Counted from the first letter of the stretch, positions 14,572 through 22,437 are shown. The stretch: DNA of 24,238 nucleotides from JBBRHH01 sp038222915 (GCA_038222915.1 JBBRHH010000015.1:1-24238), one strand, 5' to 3'. The notes: generated by a model not told the origin, from the letters alone. Numbers and translations: made by a program.

Positions 14572-14623
14572 ATTATGGGAGCGAACCCGCTTCTTTCAAA
14601 TGATTCACATCGGCGGTTATGAT
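14572..14623. promoter_or_regulatory. Divergent promoters sharing one -35 region (rsmE and the acidic membrane protein)
   Basis: On the minus strand TTGAAA (14594-14599) and CATAAT (14572-14577), spaced 16 bases, each match 5/6 of consensus and face rsmE. On the plus strand TTCAAA (14595-14600) and TATGAT (14618-14623), spaced 17 bases, face the gene at 14678. The two -35 hexamers occupy the same bases, so the two polymerases should compete. Predicted by eye. Confidence 0.5.
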
Positions 14624-14677
14624 GCCCCGACAGTCGTCCGATAAGGGCACCAGACACTGTTTTTGAAGGAGTCGCCA

Positions 14678-15439
14678 ATGGGACAGGCCACCCTGGACCT
14701 GCCCGATCCTCTAGACGCTGCCACGGTGGGCGCTTCGCCCAGCGCGGACGATCTGTTATCGCAACTCGCCGGCGACGAAATCGACCGCATGCTCGCCAGC
14801 AACGACGTCGATCGCAATCCCGGCGCGGGCGCCGACACGGCACCACGCGCGACCCAAATCAATCACGTCGAAGAACCCGCCACCGACGTCGCCCGCCAAT
14901 CCGCCATCGCCGCGACGCCAAACGTTGACCCCGACATCAACGCCCAGCTCGATGCCCTCTTTGACGATCTGACCAGCCCCAAGTCCGAGCAACCTGCTCC
15001 GGCAGAAGATCAATCCACCCCGCCAGACCCGATCGCCGAAACAGCAACCGACCCAGCCGCTGCCATCATTGCAGCATCAACAACAGCTCTCCAACAAGCC
15101 CTTCAACCCGCCCCATCGTCGGCATCCCTCGCTCCCACGGTCGCCCAGGAAGATCTCGACACGCTCGCCGAGCGCGCCGCGCTGACCGCGCCGCTCCCAG
15201 AACCCGAGCCAGAGGCCGATCCCCGCACCCAGATTCAATCCAGCCTCGCGGAAGCCGAAGCCCACTACCATCAGAACAAACTCCCCTTCTACCTGCGTCC
15301 TCTCGAATGGATCAACGCCCCCTTCGCCGCACTCCCCGACCCATTACGCGAAACCCTGGGCAAGATCGGGCTGTTAACCCTCTTCAACGCCGCCGCCGTT
15401 CTCGCCTACGTCCTCATCTTCCGCCGCCACAAACACTGA
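14678..15439 (+). CDS. Acidic, low-complexity protein with C-terminal membrane anchor
   Basis: This 253-residue protein is very rich in Ala, Pro, Asp and Glu through its first 200 residues, so probably mostly disordered. A compact end follows (FYLRPLEWINAPFAALPDPLRETLGK, within about 206-232), then a single transmembrane helix (about 231-247) and a short basic tail, RRHKH. It should be tail-anchored, with the bulk in the cytoplasm. Two short amphipathic elements, DDLLSQLAGDEIDRMLAS (24-41) and DINAQLDALFDDLTS (86-100), break the low complexity and may be protein-binding motifs; they loosely recall the N-terminal LSQDEIDALL of FliM. GAAGGAG six bases before ATG 14678 fixes the start. I do not recognise a named family. 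A good terminator follows the stop. Confidence 0.75.
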   Translation: MGQATLDLPDPLDAATVGASPSADDLLSQLAGDEIDRMLASNDVDRNPGAGADTAPRATQINHVEEPATDVARQSAIAATPNVDPDINAQLDALFDDLTSPKSEQPAPAEDQSTPPDPIAETATDPAAAIIAASTTALQQALQPAPSSASLAPTVAQEDLDTLAERAALTAPLPEPEPEADPRTQIQSSLAEAEAHYHQNKLPFYLRPLEWINAPFAALPDPLRETLGKIGLLTLFNAAAVLAYVLIFRRHKH

Positions 15440-15451
15440 TCCAATTGCAAC

Positions 15452-15496
15452 AAAAGACCCACGGCACAAGTCCGTGGGTCTTTGACCAATTTTATT
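15452..15496. terminator. Hairpin terminator between convergent genes
   Basis: A perfect 12-base stem (AAAGACCCACGG, 15453-15464, pairing with 15472-15483) with a 7-base loop is followed on the plus strand by a T-rich tract. It ends the acidic membrane-protein gene. Because tatA converges from the other side, it may stop both transcripts. Confidence 0.85.
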
Positions 15497-15511
15497 TTTT
15501 CTCACCCGCAA

Positions 15512-15892
15512 TCAGGCCGGTTGATCGTGAATGACCGAATCGACATGGTGCGAATCAACCTGATCGACCGGCTTGCCGGTATACGGGTCAAATCGCTGGG
15601 CTTCGACCGAAACAGTTTCCGGGCCGCTGAGCGGCTTGCCGGTGTGCGGATCAAACCGGTGAGGAGCGGGCAATGTCGGATTGGACTGAATCGCTGAGGC
15701 GGTGGACTGAACATCCACATCATCCTCAATCCCGCGCAGACCCTTCTTGAACTCGACGATTCCTTTGCCAAGGCTCTTGCCGACTTCGGGGAGGCGCTTG
15801 CCGAAAAGGAGAACGGCGATCACGCCGATGACGATCCATTCGCCCAGACCCGGCATTCCGAGAGCAAGCGTAGGAGTGAGGCTGTACAACAT
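15512..15892 (-). CDS. tatA: Twin-arginine translocase TatA/TatE-family subunit with repeated tail motif
   Basis: This 126-residue Tat subunit forms the membrane pore or scaffold for export of folded twin-arginine proteins. The core is typical: a short periplasmic end, the helix GEWIVIGVIAVLLFG, the hinge FGKRLPEVGKSLGKGI, then the amphipathic helix EFKKGLRGIEDD. The sequence around the hinge fits TatA better than TatB, though the two cannot be separated with certainty. The cytoplasmic tail is unusual: two copies of RFDPxTGKP (residues 79-87 and 100-108) separated by 12 residues. ATG 15892 has AAGGGA eight bases upstream and a near-consensus promoter 40-70 bases upstream. An in-frame extension to 16024 crosses that promoter and was rejected. 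No tatC is in the window. Confidence 0.9.
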   Translation of the reverse strand: MLYSLTPTLALGMPGLGEWIVIGVIAVLLFGKRLPEVGKSLGKGIVEFKKGLRGIEDDVDVQSTASAIQSNPTLPAPHRFDPHTGKPLSGPETVSVEAQRFDPYTGKPVDQVDSHHVDSVIHDQPA

Positions 15893-15932
15893 AGTATGGT
15901 CCCTTTGCGATTGAACGATTCGATCAGTTCTT

Positions 15933-15961
15933 ATTATACCCGCAACTGCCGCGAGGGTTAA
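15933..15961 (-). promoter_or_regulatory. Promoter of tatA
   Basis: On the minus strand TTAACC (15956-15961, 4/6 match) and a perfect TATAAT (15933-15938) are separated by 17 bases. The leader to the tatA ATG would be about 35 bases and includes the ribosome site. It is the best sigma-70-like promoter in the window. Confidence 0.65.
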
Positions 15962-16038
15962 TGCACCCAACGAAAATCGTGCGGCGATTAGGGCAGTTAC
16001 GACCGGAAATCGGGATGGTTCCAATAAAAACGGGCATT

Positions 16039-17115
16039 TCAGGGCATAGAACTCGGATCAGCGTTCTCGACGTCCCCCCTGAGCACATTTAATAGCGCAT
16101 TGATATCCGGCGGAAGCGGGGCGGCCAGGGTGATCGGTTCGAGCGTACCGGGGTGCGTAAAGGTAATCTCGGCCGCATGCAGCGCCTGGCGGGTGAAGTG
16201 AACGTCTCCGGCATCAAAGTATTGCCCCGTATACATATTGTCCCCCACCATCGGATGCCCAATCGCCAGCATGTGCACCCGAAGCTGATGGGTGCGGCCC
16301 GTTTTCGGCGTCAGCTTCACGAATGAATATTTTTTCGGCTTTGGTCCCCCATCAACGGCTGTTTTTGGATACAGAAAAGTCTCCAGAACATCGTAACGCG
16401 TGATGGCATTTCGGCCGCCATTCTCGATCTTCCGAATCGCCTGCCTCTCCCGCTGGTACCGATCCCGCCCGATCGGAAGATCAATCACGTCGGCCGAGAA
16501 TTGCGGCACGCCCTCGATCACCGCGAGATACGTTTTCTGAATCGTCCGGTTTTCAAATTGCCGCGCAATCCGCCAATGCGCCTCATCGCTCTTGGCAACG
16601 AGCATGATCCCAGTCGTGTTGCGATCAAGACGATGCAGGATGCCCGGCCGCCAGTTCCCGTTGAGCGTCGACCACTTCTGGCCGTAATACACCAGCGCGT
16701 TGACCAGCGTCCCCGTCCAGACGCCGCGGGCGGGGTGAACCATCAGGTTCGTCTGCTTGTTGATGGCCATGAAGTGCTCGTCTTCATAGACAATCTCAAG
16801 CGGGATCGGCTCTGGAATGATTTCGTTGGTCGGCTCCGGCGGCGCAACCATGTCGATCTGATCACCCGACTTTGGCTTGTAGCTCGACTTCGTAGGCTTG
16901 CCGTTGACCTTCACGAGCCCTTCGTCAATCAGTCGCTGCACCGCCGCCCGCGACAGATACGGAATCCGATCCGTCAGATACTGATCGATGCGCCGCGTAA
17001 GCGTCTTGCTCGGCTTAAACTGAAAGTGCTCAAGGTCCTCGTCTTCTTCAACAATGGGCGCGGCCGCGTCAGAATCAACACCCTGGTCTTCGAGATTGTC
17101 AGAACTGTGAGGCAT
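16039..17115 (-). CDS. rluD: RluD/RluA-family 23S rRNA pseudouridine synthase
   Basis: This enzyme of 358 residues isomerises specific uridines in large-subunit rRNA to pseudouridine. An acidic N-terminal extension (about 1-30) precedes an S4 RNA-binding domain (about 38-95; RIDQYLTDRIPYLSRAAVQRLIDEGLVKVNGK). The RluA-type catalytic domain follows, with HRLDRNTTG (161-169, catalytic Asp164) and the later family segment GRTHQLRVHMLAIGHPMVGDNMY. The order of domains and length fit RluD-type enzymes; assignment to RluD over other RluA paralogs is by S4 domain and similarity only. The start is uncertain: ATG 17115 lacks an obvious ribosome site. An in-frame GTG at 17193, ten bases after the upstream gene, is possible but would add a hydrophobic N-terminus unusual for this family. 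Confidence 0.9.
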   Translation of the reverse strand: MPHSSDNLEDQGVDSDAAAPIVEEDEDLEHFQFKPSKTLTRRIDQYLTDRIPYLSRAAVQRLIDEGLVKVNGKPTKSSYKPKSGDQIDMVAPPEPTNEIIPEPIPLEIVYEDEHFMAINKQTNLMVHPARGVWTGTLVNALVYYGQKWSTLNGNWRPGILHRLDRNTTGIMLVAKSDEAHWRIARQFENRTIQKTYLAVIEGVPQFSADVIDLPIGRDRYQRERQAIRKIENGGRNAITRYDVLETFLYPKTAVDGGPKPKKYSFVKLTPKTGRTHQLRVHMLAIGHPMVGDNMYTGQYFDAGDVHFTRQALHAAEITFTHPGTLEPITLAAPLPPDINALLNVLRGDVENADPSSMP

Positions 17116-17203
17116 ATTGGCCGTCGGTTTTCTCTCTTGAGCATACGCTATCGCGAACGGCAACAGGTCGCCCACCGCCAGCAAGCTTAGCACGAATGTC
17201 CAA

Positions 17204-18766
17204 CTACTTCGCAGGAAGAGTCACATCCAGAACCCGCACCTTCTTGGTCGCAATGTCCACCGCCACAATCCGATGGTGGTTCGTATCTGCGATATAAAGA
17301 ACGCGGCCACCCACCGACAAGCCACCTGGCTCATAAAAGCCGATGTCTTCCGCTGTCCCCGGCTCACTCTTCCCCGAACCCAGCCAGGTCGAAACCACAT
17401 TGGCCTTCAAATCAATCTTCCGAATCACCCGGTTAAAAGTATCCGCCACGAAAAGCGTATCCCCATCGAGCGCCACGCCCAGCGGATGCTGAAACAAAGC
17501 GTCCGGCCCTTTACCATCCTTTGTTCCAAATCCAAATAAATTCCCACTCCCGGCAACCGTCGAAACCGTCGCGCTTGCCCCGAGCGTCACCGCCCGAATC
17601 GAAGAAACCTCCGAATCCGCCACGTACAACGTTGTTCCATCCGTGCTCAACCCCGAAGGCTGGGCAAACGCGGCCCGCGACACCGGATTATCAATCCGGC
17701 TCTCGCGCCCCGTCCCTGCGAACACCGCCACCTTCTTCGTTCCAGGATCGTACGTCCAAATCTGATGCGTCCCGGCCATCGCCATGTAAAGCACCTTCCC
17801 CACCCGCACCACATCCCACGGCGAGCTCAGCATCGTCACCGCTCCATCCCCATTCACCTCCCGCTTCTGCGACTGCTCGCCCGTCCCGGCCAGCGTCGCC
17901 ACCGTCTTCTTCGCCAGGTCAATCGCCCGCAGCGCGTGGTTCTCCGTGTCGGTCACATAAAGCGTTTGCCCATCCTCCGAAAGACACATCCCCTGCGGCT
18001 GATGAAACTCGGCGTCGCGAAACGCTCCATCCTTCAAGCCAATTTTCCCATCCCCAACAACAGTGCTCACCTTTCCGTCCAGATCGGCCACCAGCACCCG
18101 ATTGTGATTTGTGTCCGCGATAAACAATCGCTTGCCCGCGGCATCCGCCAGCACCTTGCCCGGAAATTCCAGCACACCCGATTTGAAGCTCTCCCGCTCT
18201 GTCTTAAAAGTCAGATGTTTTCCAAGTGTCTTGTTCTTCTTCCCCTCCTCCAGCAGCGCCGCGACTCCCTTGTCCAACTGATCGCGATGCCCCTCGCCCG
18301 AAAGCTTCCCCACCACATTCCCTTCCGAATCGATCACCACCACGGTTGGCCACGCATGCACGTCGAATGCATTCCAAATGTTGTAATCACTATCGACCGC
18401 CACCGGATGCGAAATGTTATGCCGCAGCACCGCCTGCTTGATATTTTGCGCGTCCTTCTCCTGGTTGAACTTCCCGGAGTGCACGCCAATCACCACCACT
18501 GGCTGGTCCTTGTACTTCTGTTCCAGAAACGCCAGATCCGGAAACACATGCATGCAGTTGATGCAGCAATACGTCCAGAAGTCGATCACCACCACCTGCC
18601 CCTTCAGGTCCTTGATCGAGATCGGCTTCTCCGTGTTGATCCACCCATCCGCTTCAAACTCCGGTGCCTTCCCAGGTGCATCCGCCGCCAGAACCACTCC
18701 CCCACAAGCGAAGAAGAAAACGCCGAGCAAAATCATCATTTTCAACGTCAATTGTTTCAAAGTCAT
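17204..18766 (-). CDS. NHLRC2-like protein: thioredoxin-fold domain plus NHL beta-propeller, exported
   Basis: This 520-residue protein has the same architecture as animal NHLRC2. A signal peptide (about 1-28) precedes a thioredoxin-like domain (about 35-175) with the motif CCINC (67-71) and the cis-proline in WPT (139-141). About six NHL-type propeller blades follow (about 190-515), with repeated phrases such as LFIADTNHNRVLVAD, LYVTDTENHALRAID and LFVADTFNRVIRKID. The CxxC pair (Cys68 and Cys71) could be redox-active in the periplasm, like TlpA proteins; the biological role of bacterial members is unsettled. ATG 18766 directly precedes the signal sequence; the ribosome site is weak (AGAGTAAG). 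It is transcribed away from the ABC operon and sits upstream of rluD on the same strand. Confidence 0.9.
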   Translation of the reverse strand: MTLKQLTLKMMILLGVFFFACGGVVLAADAPGKAPEFEADGWINTEKPISIKDLKGQVVVIDFWTYCCINCMHVFPDLAFLEQKYKDQPVVVIGVHSGKFNQEKDAQNIKQAVLRHNISHPVAVDSDYNIWNAFDVHAWPTVVVIDSEGNVVGKLSGEGHRDQLDKGVAALLEEGKKNKTLGKHLTFKTERESFKSGVLEFPGKVLADAAGKRLFIADTNHNRVLVADLDGKVSTVVGDGKIGLKDGAFRDAEFHQPQGMCLSEDGQTLYVTDTENHALRAIDLAKKTVATLAGTGEQSQKREVNGDGAVTMLSSPWDVVRVGKVLYMAMAGTHQIWTYDPGTKKVAVFAGTGRESRIDNPVSRAAFAQPSGLSTDGTTLYVADSEVSSIRAVTLGASATVSTVAGSGNLFGFGTKDGKGPDALFQHPLGVALDGDTLFVADTFNRVIRKIDLKANVVSTWLGSGKSEPGTAEDIGFYEPGGLSVGGRVLYIADTNHHRIVAVDIATKKVRVLDVTLPAK

Positions 18767-18880
18767 AACGCTTACTCTATTCAGGCCAAAGGGGTCGTTC
18801 AAAGGAGTTACCGCCACACAACCGTCATGTGAACAACAGTCCGCACATCGACGCGATTCCCTCCAGAGGCTCCTAACGCC

Positions 18881-18908
18881 TTGATTTCCTACAGGAGAAG
18901 TATATATT
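18881..18908 (+). promoter_or_regulatory. Promoter of the ABC importer operon, leaderless configuration
   Basis: TTGATT (18881-18886, 4/6) and TATATT (18903-18908, 5/6) are 16 bases apart. The expected transcription start, six to eight bases downstream, falls at or next to the GTG at 18917, so the message would have essentially no 5' leader. The AGGAGA within the spacer is then not a ribosome site. Confidence 0.45.
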
Positions 18909-18916
18909 CTCTCCGC

Positions 18917-19942
18917 GTGCAAATTCGCCCGGTTTTCATCCTCCTCCTTTCTGCCGCGCTCATCGGTTGCGGCTGCAACAACAACGAAGCGCGAAATAGC
19001 GAAGTCCGCATCGGCTATTTCGGCAACCTCACCCACGCCCAGGCCGTCCTCGGCGTCGAATCCGGCGAATTTCAACAGGCCATCGGCCCCGGCAAGCACC
19101 TCGTCCCCAGCGTTTACAACGCCGGCCCCTCCCTGATCGAAGCCCTCCTCGCCGGTGAAATCGACATCGGCTACGTCGGCCCCGGCCCCGCCCTCGCCGC
19201 ACATGCCCGCACCCGTGGCCGCGGCATCCGCGTCATCGCTGGAGCGGCCAACAACGGCGTCCTCATCGTCGCCCGCAAAGACTCCGGCATCCATTCCCTC
19301 GCCGACCTCCGAGACAAACAACTCGCCACGCCGCAGTTGGGCAACACCCAGGACATCTCCGCCCGCCACTATCTCACCAGCGTCCTCGGCCAGGAAAAGC
19401 TCGGCAACGTCCTCCCCATCTCCAACACCGAGCAGAGCGCCCTGATGCAGCGCAAGCAGATCGACGCCTCCTGGGCCCCCGAACCCTGGGGCTCGCGCCT
19501 CATCGCAGAGACCGGCGCAACCCTCATCGCCCGCGAAAGCGACCTCTGGCCCGACGGCCAATTCAATCTCACCGTCGTCGTCACCACTCCCGAGTTCCTC
19601 GAAAAGCACCCCGACATCGTCGCCTCAGTCTTAAATGTCCATCGCAACTGGACCCAGCGACTCCGCGACGAGCCGGCCAAATACATCCCCGACCTCGAGC
19701 GCGCTCTGTTAAAACTAAACGGCAAAAAACTCCCCCCAGGCGTCATGGCCGCCGCCATCAAAAACGTCACCTTCGCCAACGACGCCTCCGAATCCACCTT
19801 CCGCGTCCAATCCCAGTGGGCTTACGACCTCGAGTTCTCCCTCGTCCCCACCCGGGTTGAAGGCCTCATTCAACCCGTCCTCCAACAGCCAGCTACGCGC
19901 CCCACCAAATCAAACCCAACACTCTCGGAGAACGCATCATGA
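18917..19942 (+). CDS. NitT/TauT-type ABC importer, substrate-binding lipoprotein
   Basis: This 341-residue lipoprotein has a textbook signal, MQIRPVFILLLSAALIGC, with lipidated Cys18. The body is of the NMT1/SsuA/NrtA fold: VRIGYFGNLTHAQAVLGVESGEF, then LIEALLAGEIDIGYVGPGPALAA and QIDASWAPEPWGSRL. These proteins bind nitrate, sulfonates, taurine or thiamine precursors outside the cell; the ligand here cannot be chosen. The GTG at 18917 gives an ideal lipoprotein signal. A TTG at 18881 in the same frame would add 12 residues and has a poorly spaced AGAGG, and its codon coincides with a promoter -35. The stop overlaps the ATPase start by four bases (ATGA), so the two are translationally coupled. 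Confidence 0.88.
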   Translation: MQIRPVFILLLSAALIGCGCNNNEARNSEVRIGYFGNLTHAQAVLGVESGEFQQAIGPGKHLVPSVYNAGPSLIEALLAGEIDIGYVGPGPALAAHARTRGRGIRVIAGAANNGVLIVARKDSGIHSLADLRDKQLATPQLGNTQDISARHYLTSVLGQEKLGNVLPISNTEQSALMQRKQIDASWAPEPWGSRLIAETGATLIARESDLWPDGQFNLTVVVTTPEFLEKHPDIVASVLNVHRNWTQRLRDEPAKYIPDLERALLKLNGKKLPPGVMAAAIKNVTFANDASESTFRVQSQWAYDLEFSLVPTRVEGLIQPVLQQPATRPTKSNPTLSENAS

Positions 19943-20838
19943 GTGTCGCCGATTTCACCACCACTCTGCCGCGCCTTACAAGCGCCCCAAAAACAGCCCC
20001 GCGCGGAGAGCTGACCCTTTCAAACATCCATAAGAATTTCAACGGCTCCCTCGCCAAGGCCCTCAGCGACGTGAGCCTGACCGTAAAAAGCGGCGAGTTC
20101 GTCGTCGTCGTCGGCCCCAGCGGCTGCGGCAAAAGCACGCTGCTCAATGTCGCCGCCGGCATGATCAAGCCCGACTCCGGCAAGGCCATGCTGGACGGCC
20201 GGCCAATCAGCGCCCCAGGCCCCGACCGCGCCATGGTCTTCCAGGACCACGGCCTCTTCCCCTGGCTCACCGCCGAACAAAACATCGCCTTCGGCCTCAA
20301 GATGGCCAACGTCCACAAGAGCGAACGCCGCGACCGCGTCGCCGCCGCCCTGCAAATGGTCCACCTCTCCCAGAGCGCCGGCAAGCTAGTCCACGAACTC
20401 TCCGGCGGCATGCGCCAGCGCGTGGCCATCGCCCGGGCCCTCGTCATGGACCCGGCCGTCCTCCTCATGGACGAACCTTTCGCCGCGCTCGACGCCCAGA
20501 CCCGCACCCTCCTGCACGAGCAGTTACAGTCCATCTGGTGCCAGACCCACAAGACAATCCTGTTCGTCACTCACTCCGTCGGCGAGGCCGTTCGTCTCGC
20601 AGACCGCATTGTCATTCTTCACGCCCATCCCGGACGGATTCGGCGCGAAGTCAAAGTAACTCTTCCGCACCCGCGTGACTTCGACAGTCCCGACATCACG
20701 CAGATGGTGCACTTGGTTCGTAGGGAAATCGAAGACGAGGTCAATCGTGTCAACGCCCAGATGGCCGGCGATTACTGGAAGCCTGAAACGGCTGATGATC
20801 TGGGTTCTCATTCTGTTAACCTGGGAGATGGCATATAG
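19939..20838 (+). CDS. NitT/TauT-type ABC importer, ATP-binding subunit
   Basis: This 299-residue ATPase energises import. The order of motifs is complete: Walker A GPSGCGKST (59-67), Q-loop Gln102 in MVFQDHGLFPWLT, signature LSGGMRQR (154-161), Walker B LLMDEPF (176-181), and H-loop His212. The phrase DHGLFPWLT is characteristic of the SsuB/TauB/NrtD group. An N-terminal extension of about 25 residues and a C-terminal stretch beyond the core make it slightly longer than the usual 250-265. It overlaps the substrate-binding gene by four bases and the permease by about 44, so the three form one tightly packed operon. Confidence 0.93.
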   Translation: MSVADFTTTLPRLTSAPKTAPRGELTLSNIHKNFNGSLAKALSDVSLTVKSGEFVVVVGPSGCGKSTLLNVAAGMIKPDSGKAMLDGRPISAPGPDRAMVFQDHGLFPWLTAEQNIAFGLKMANVHKSERRDRVAAALQMVHLSQSAGKLVHELSGGMRQRVAIARALVMDPAVLLMDEPFAALDAQTRTLLHEQLQSIWCQTHKTILFVTHSVGEAVRLADRIVILHAHPGRIRREVKVTLPHPRDFDSPDITQMVHLVRREIEDEVNRVNAQMAGDYWKPETADDLGSHSVNLGDGI

Positions 20839-21619
20839 GTTCATCGGCTGGAAGCCCTGGATCTTCCCCGCCCCAAGTCACCTCCTCGACGCCTTCCTGG
20901 GCCTCCTGAATTTCCCAACCGCCTTCGGAGATCCGATCCACCGCGGCTGGCCGCGCGCCGCCATGGAAGGCATCCGTCTCCACGCCTGGTATCTCAGTCC
21001 GTTGATCCACGCCCCACTCGTCAGCGGCATCCGCCTCCTCGGCGGCTTCGCCCTCAGCATCACCCTCGGCGCAACCCTGGGCCTGGCCATGTGGCGCTGG
21101 ATCGAACTCGACAAATTCCTCGGACCCCTCTTCCTCGGCATGCAAACGCTCCCCAGCGTCTGCTGGGTTCCTCTCGCCATCCTCGCGTTCGGCATCAACG
21201 AACGCGGCGTCCTCTTCGTCCTGGTCATGGGCAGCTTCTTCGCCGTCGCCATCTCCCTCCGCGACGGCCTCCGCGCCATTCCACCCCTCTACCAACGCGC
21301 CGGCCTCATGCTCGGCGCACGCGGCTGGCGTCTCTATCGCTACGTCCTCCTTCCCGCCAGCCTTCCCGCGCTAGCCAGCAGCCTCCGCCAGGGCTTCTCC
21401 TTCGCATGGCGTTCCCTCATGGGCGCTGAATTCGTCTTCATCGCCGTCCCAAACCACGGCCTCGGCTACCTCCTCGAACAAGGCCGCAACGTCTCCGACG
21501 TCGCCCAGGTCATCGCCGTCATGATCGTCATGGTGTTATTGGGTATACTCGCTGATCGATTGATCTTCGCCCCCCTCCAGCGTCGCATCTCCCTCCGCTT
21601 TGGCTTAACGGTCGAATGA
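20795..21619 (+). CDS. NitT/TauT-type ABC importer, permease subunit
   Basis: This is a 274-residue membrane subunit with about six helices. It begins directly in helix 1 (MIWVLILLTWEMAYRFIGW) and includes FPAPSHLLDAF, the family's post-helix-1 signature. The EAA-loop region is recognisable at AGLMLGARGWRLYRYVLLPASLPALASSL, the contact for the ATPase. ATG 20795 makes the complete first helix. The frame is open back to 20675, but that part is only a shadow of the ATPase gene. The gene starts inside the ATPase gene (about 44 bases overlap), unusually large but consistent with coupled translation. The stop overlaps the next gene's start by four bases. Confidence 0.88.
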   Translation: MIWVLILLTWEMAYRFIGWKPWIFPAPSHLLDAFLGLLNFPTAFGDPIHRGWPRAAMEGIRLHAWYLSPLIHAPLVSGIRLLGGFALSITLGATLGLAMWRWIELDKFLGPLFLGMQTLPSVCWVPLAILAFGINERGVLFVLVMGSFFAVAISLRDGLRAIPPLYQRAGLMLGARGWRLYRYVLLPASLPALASSLRQGFSFAWRSLMGAEFVFIAVPNHGLGYLLEQGRNVSDVAQVIAVMIVMVLLGILADRLIFAPLQRRISLRFGLTVE

Positions 21620-22437
21620 TGCCAGAACCCTCCGCTCCGACATCAGCCGCGCCCATCTCCTACATCCAGACGGACACCTTCTGCGACCACTGCGGCTACA
21701 ACCTCCACGGCCAGGTCGTCACCCGCGACGAACGCCTCGGCATCCTCATCGTCCGATGTCCCGAATGCGGCAAATTCCTCCCGGCCGGACACACCACCGT
21801 TGCTGGCAACGTAGCGCAACACCGCAGATCCATCTTCCTCGTCGTAGTCTGGATCTTATTTCTCCTCTACTTCTTCGGAATGGCCTGCATGGGCATGGGT
21901 GCGATCAGCTACAACTACATCGAAGATGCCATGCGCGTCCGCCGAGAGGGCATCCCGTCGCCCGACGGCACCCCGTCATCCCAGGATTTGATCACCAACA
22001 GCCATGACGTCGCTGCGTACGAGCGTGAAGAAAATCTGCGCACCGAAAGACGCATCCTCGCCACCATCTCCCCGCTGATAGGTGTCGTAGTGGGCGCTGG
22101 ACTCGCCGTCTTCCTATGGCATCTCCGCCGCCGATCGCATTTCATTGCGCTGCTACTCCCCTTCGCAATCGGCGCCATTGTTCACCTGATGTGGAAACTA
22201 AGCACCCCGCCCGATCCCATTCACTGGATGACGGCCCCCATCGCCCTCTTCGCATCTCTCGAAGCGATAGGCATGTTCACCGGCATCCTCATCGGCCGCC
22301 CAATCGTGCGCGGCATTCTCCGCGTCCTCCTGTCGCCGCGCCTGCTCCAAATAATGGCATTCCTCTGGCACGTAGACGGAAAAATCCCCCCAGGCACCGC
22401 CGCGACGACACCCATCACGCCGGCTGTTCAGCCTTAA
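21616..22437 (+). CDS. Zinc-ribbon membrane protein of unknown function
   Basis: The first 60 residues of this 273-residue protein contain a treble-clef or ribbon type zinc site: Cys23/Cys26 (CDHC) and Cys48/Cys51 (CPEC). About four or five transmembrane helices follow, roughly at 72-95, 148-168, 173-190, 205-225. A loop of about 50 hydrophilic residues lies between the first two. This layout recurs in hypothetical planctomycete proteins that read like double-zinc-ribbon membrane proteins; I know no function. It overlaps the permease stop by four bases (ATGA), so it is likely translated from the ABC operon and could be an accessory of that transporter, which is inference. Its 3' end overlaps the convergent pseudo-receiver gene by 23 bases. 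Confidence 0.8.
   Translation: MMPEPSAPTSAAPISYIQTDTFCDHCGYNLHGQVVTRDERLGILIVRCPECGKFLPAGHTTVAGNVAQHRRSIFLVVVWILFLLYFFGMACMGMGAISYNYIEDAMRVRREGIPSPDGTPSSQDLITNSHDVAAYEREENLRTERRILATISPLIGVVVGAGLAVFLWHLRRRSHFIALLLPFAIGAIVHLMWKLSTPPDPIHWMTAPIALFASLEAIGMFTGILIGRPIVRGILRVLLSPRLLQIMAFLWHVDGKIPPGTAATTPITPAVQP

Noticed and set aside
15893..16024. Longer TatA starting at 16024
   Set aside because: The extra residues cross a near-consensus promoter, and TatA proteins start directly before the helix.
18767..18916. Riboswitch (for example thiamine or SAM) upstream of the ABC operon
   Set aside because: I find no conserved riboswitch core, and the predicted promoter leaves no leader to hold one.
18767..19609. 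Thioredoxin/NHL protein extended to 19609
   Set aside because: The extension is antisense to the substrate-binding gene. The signal peptide begins at 18766.
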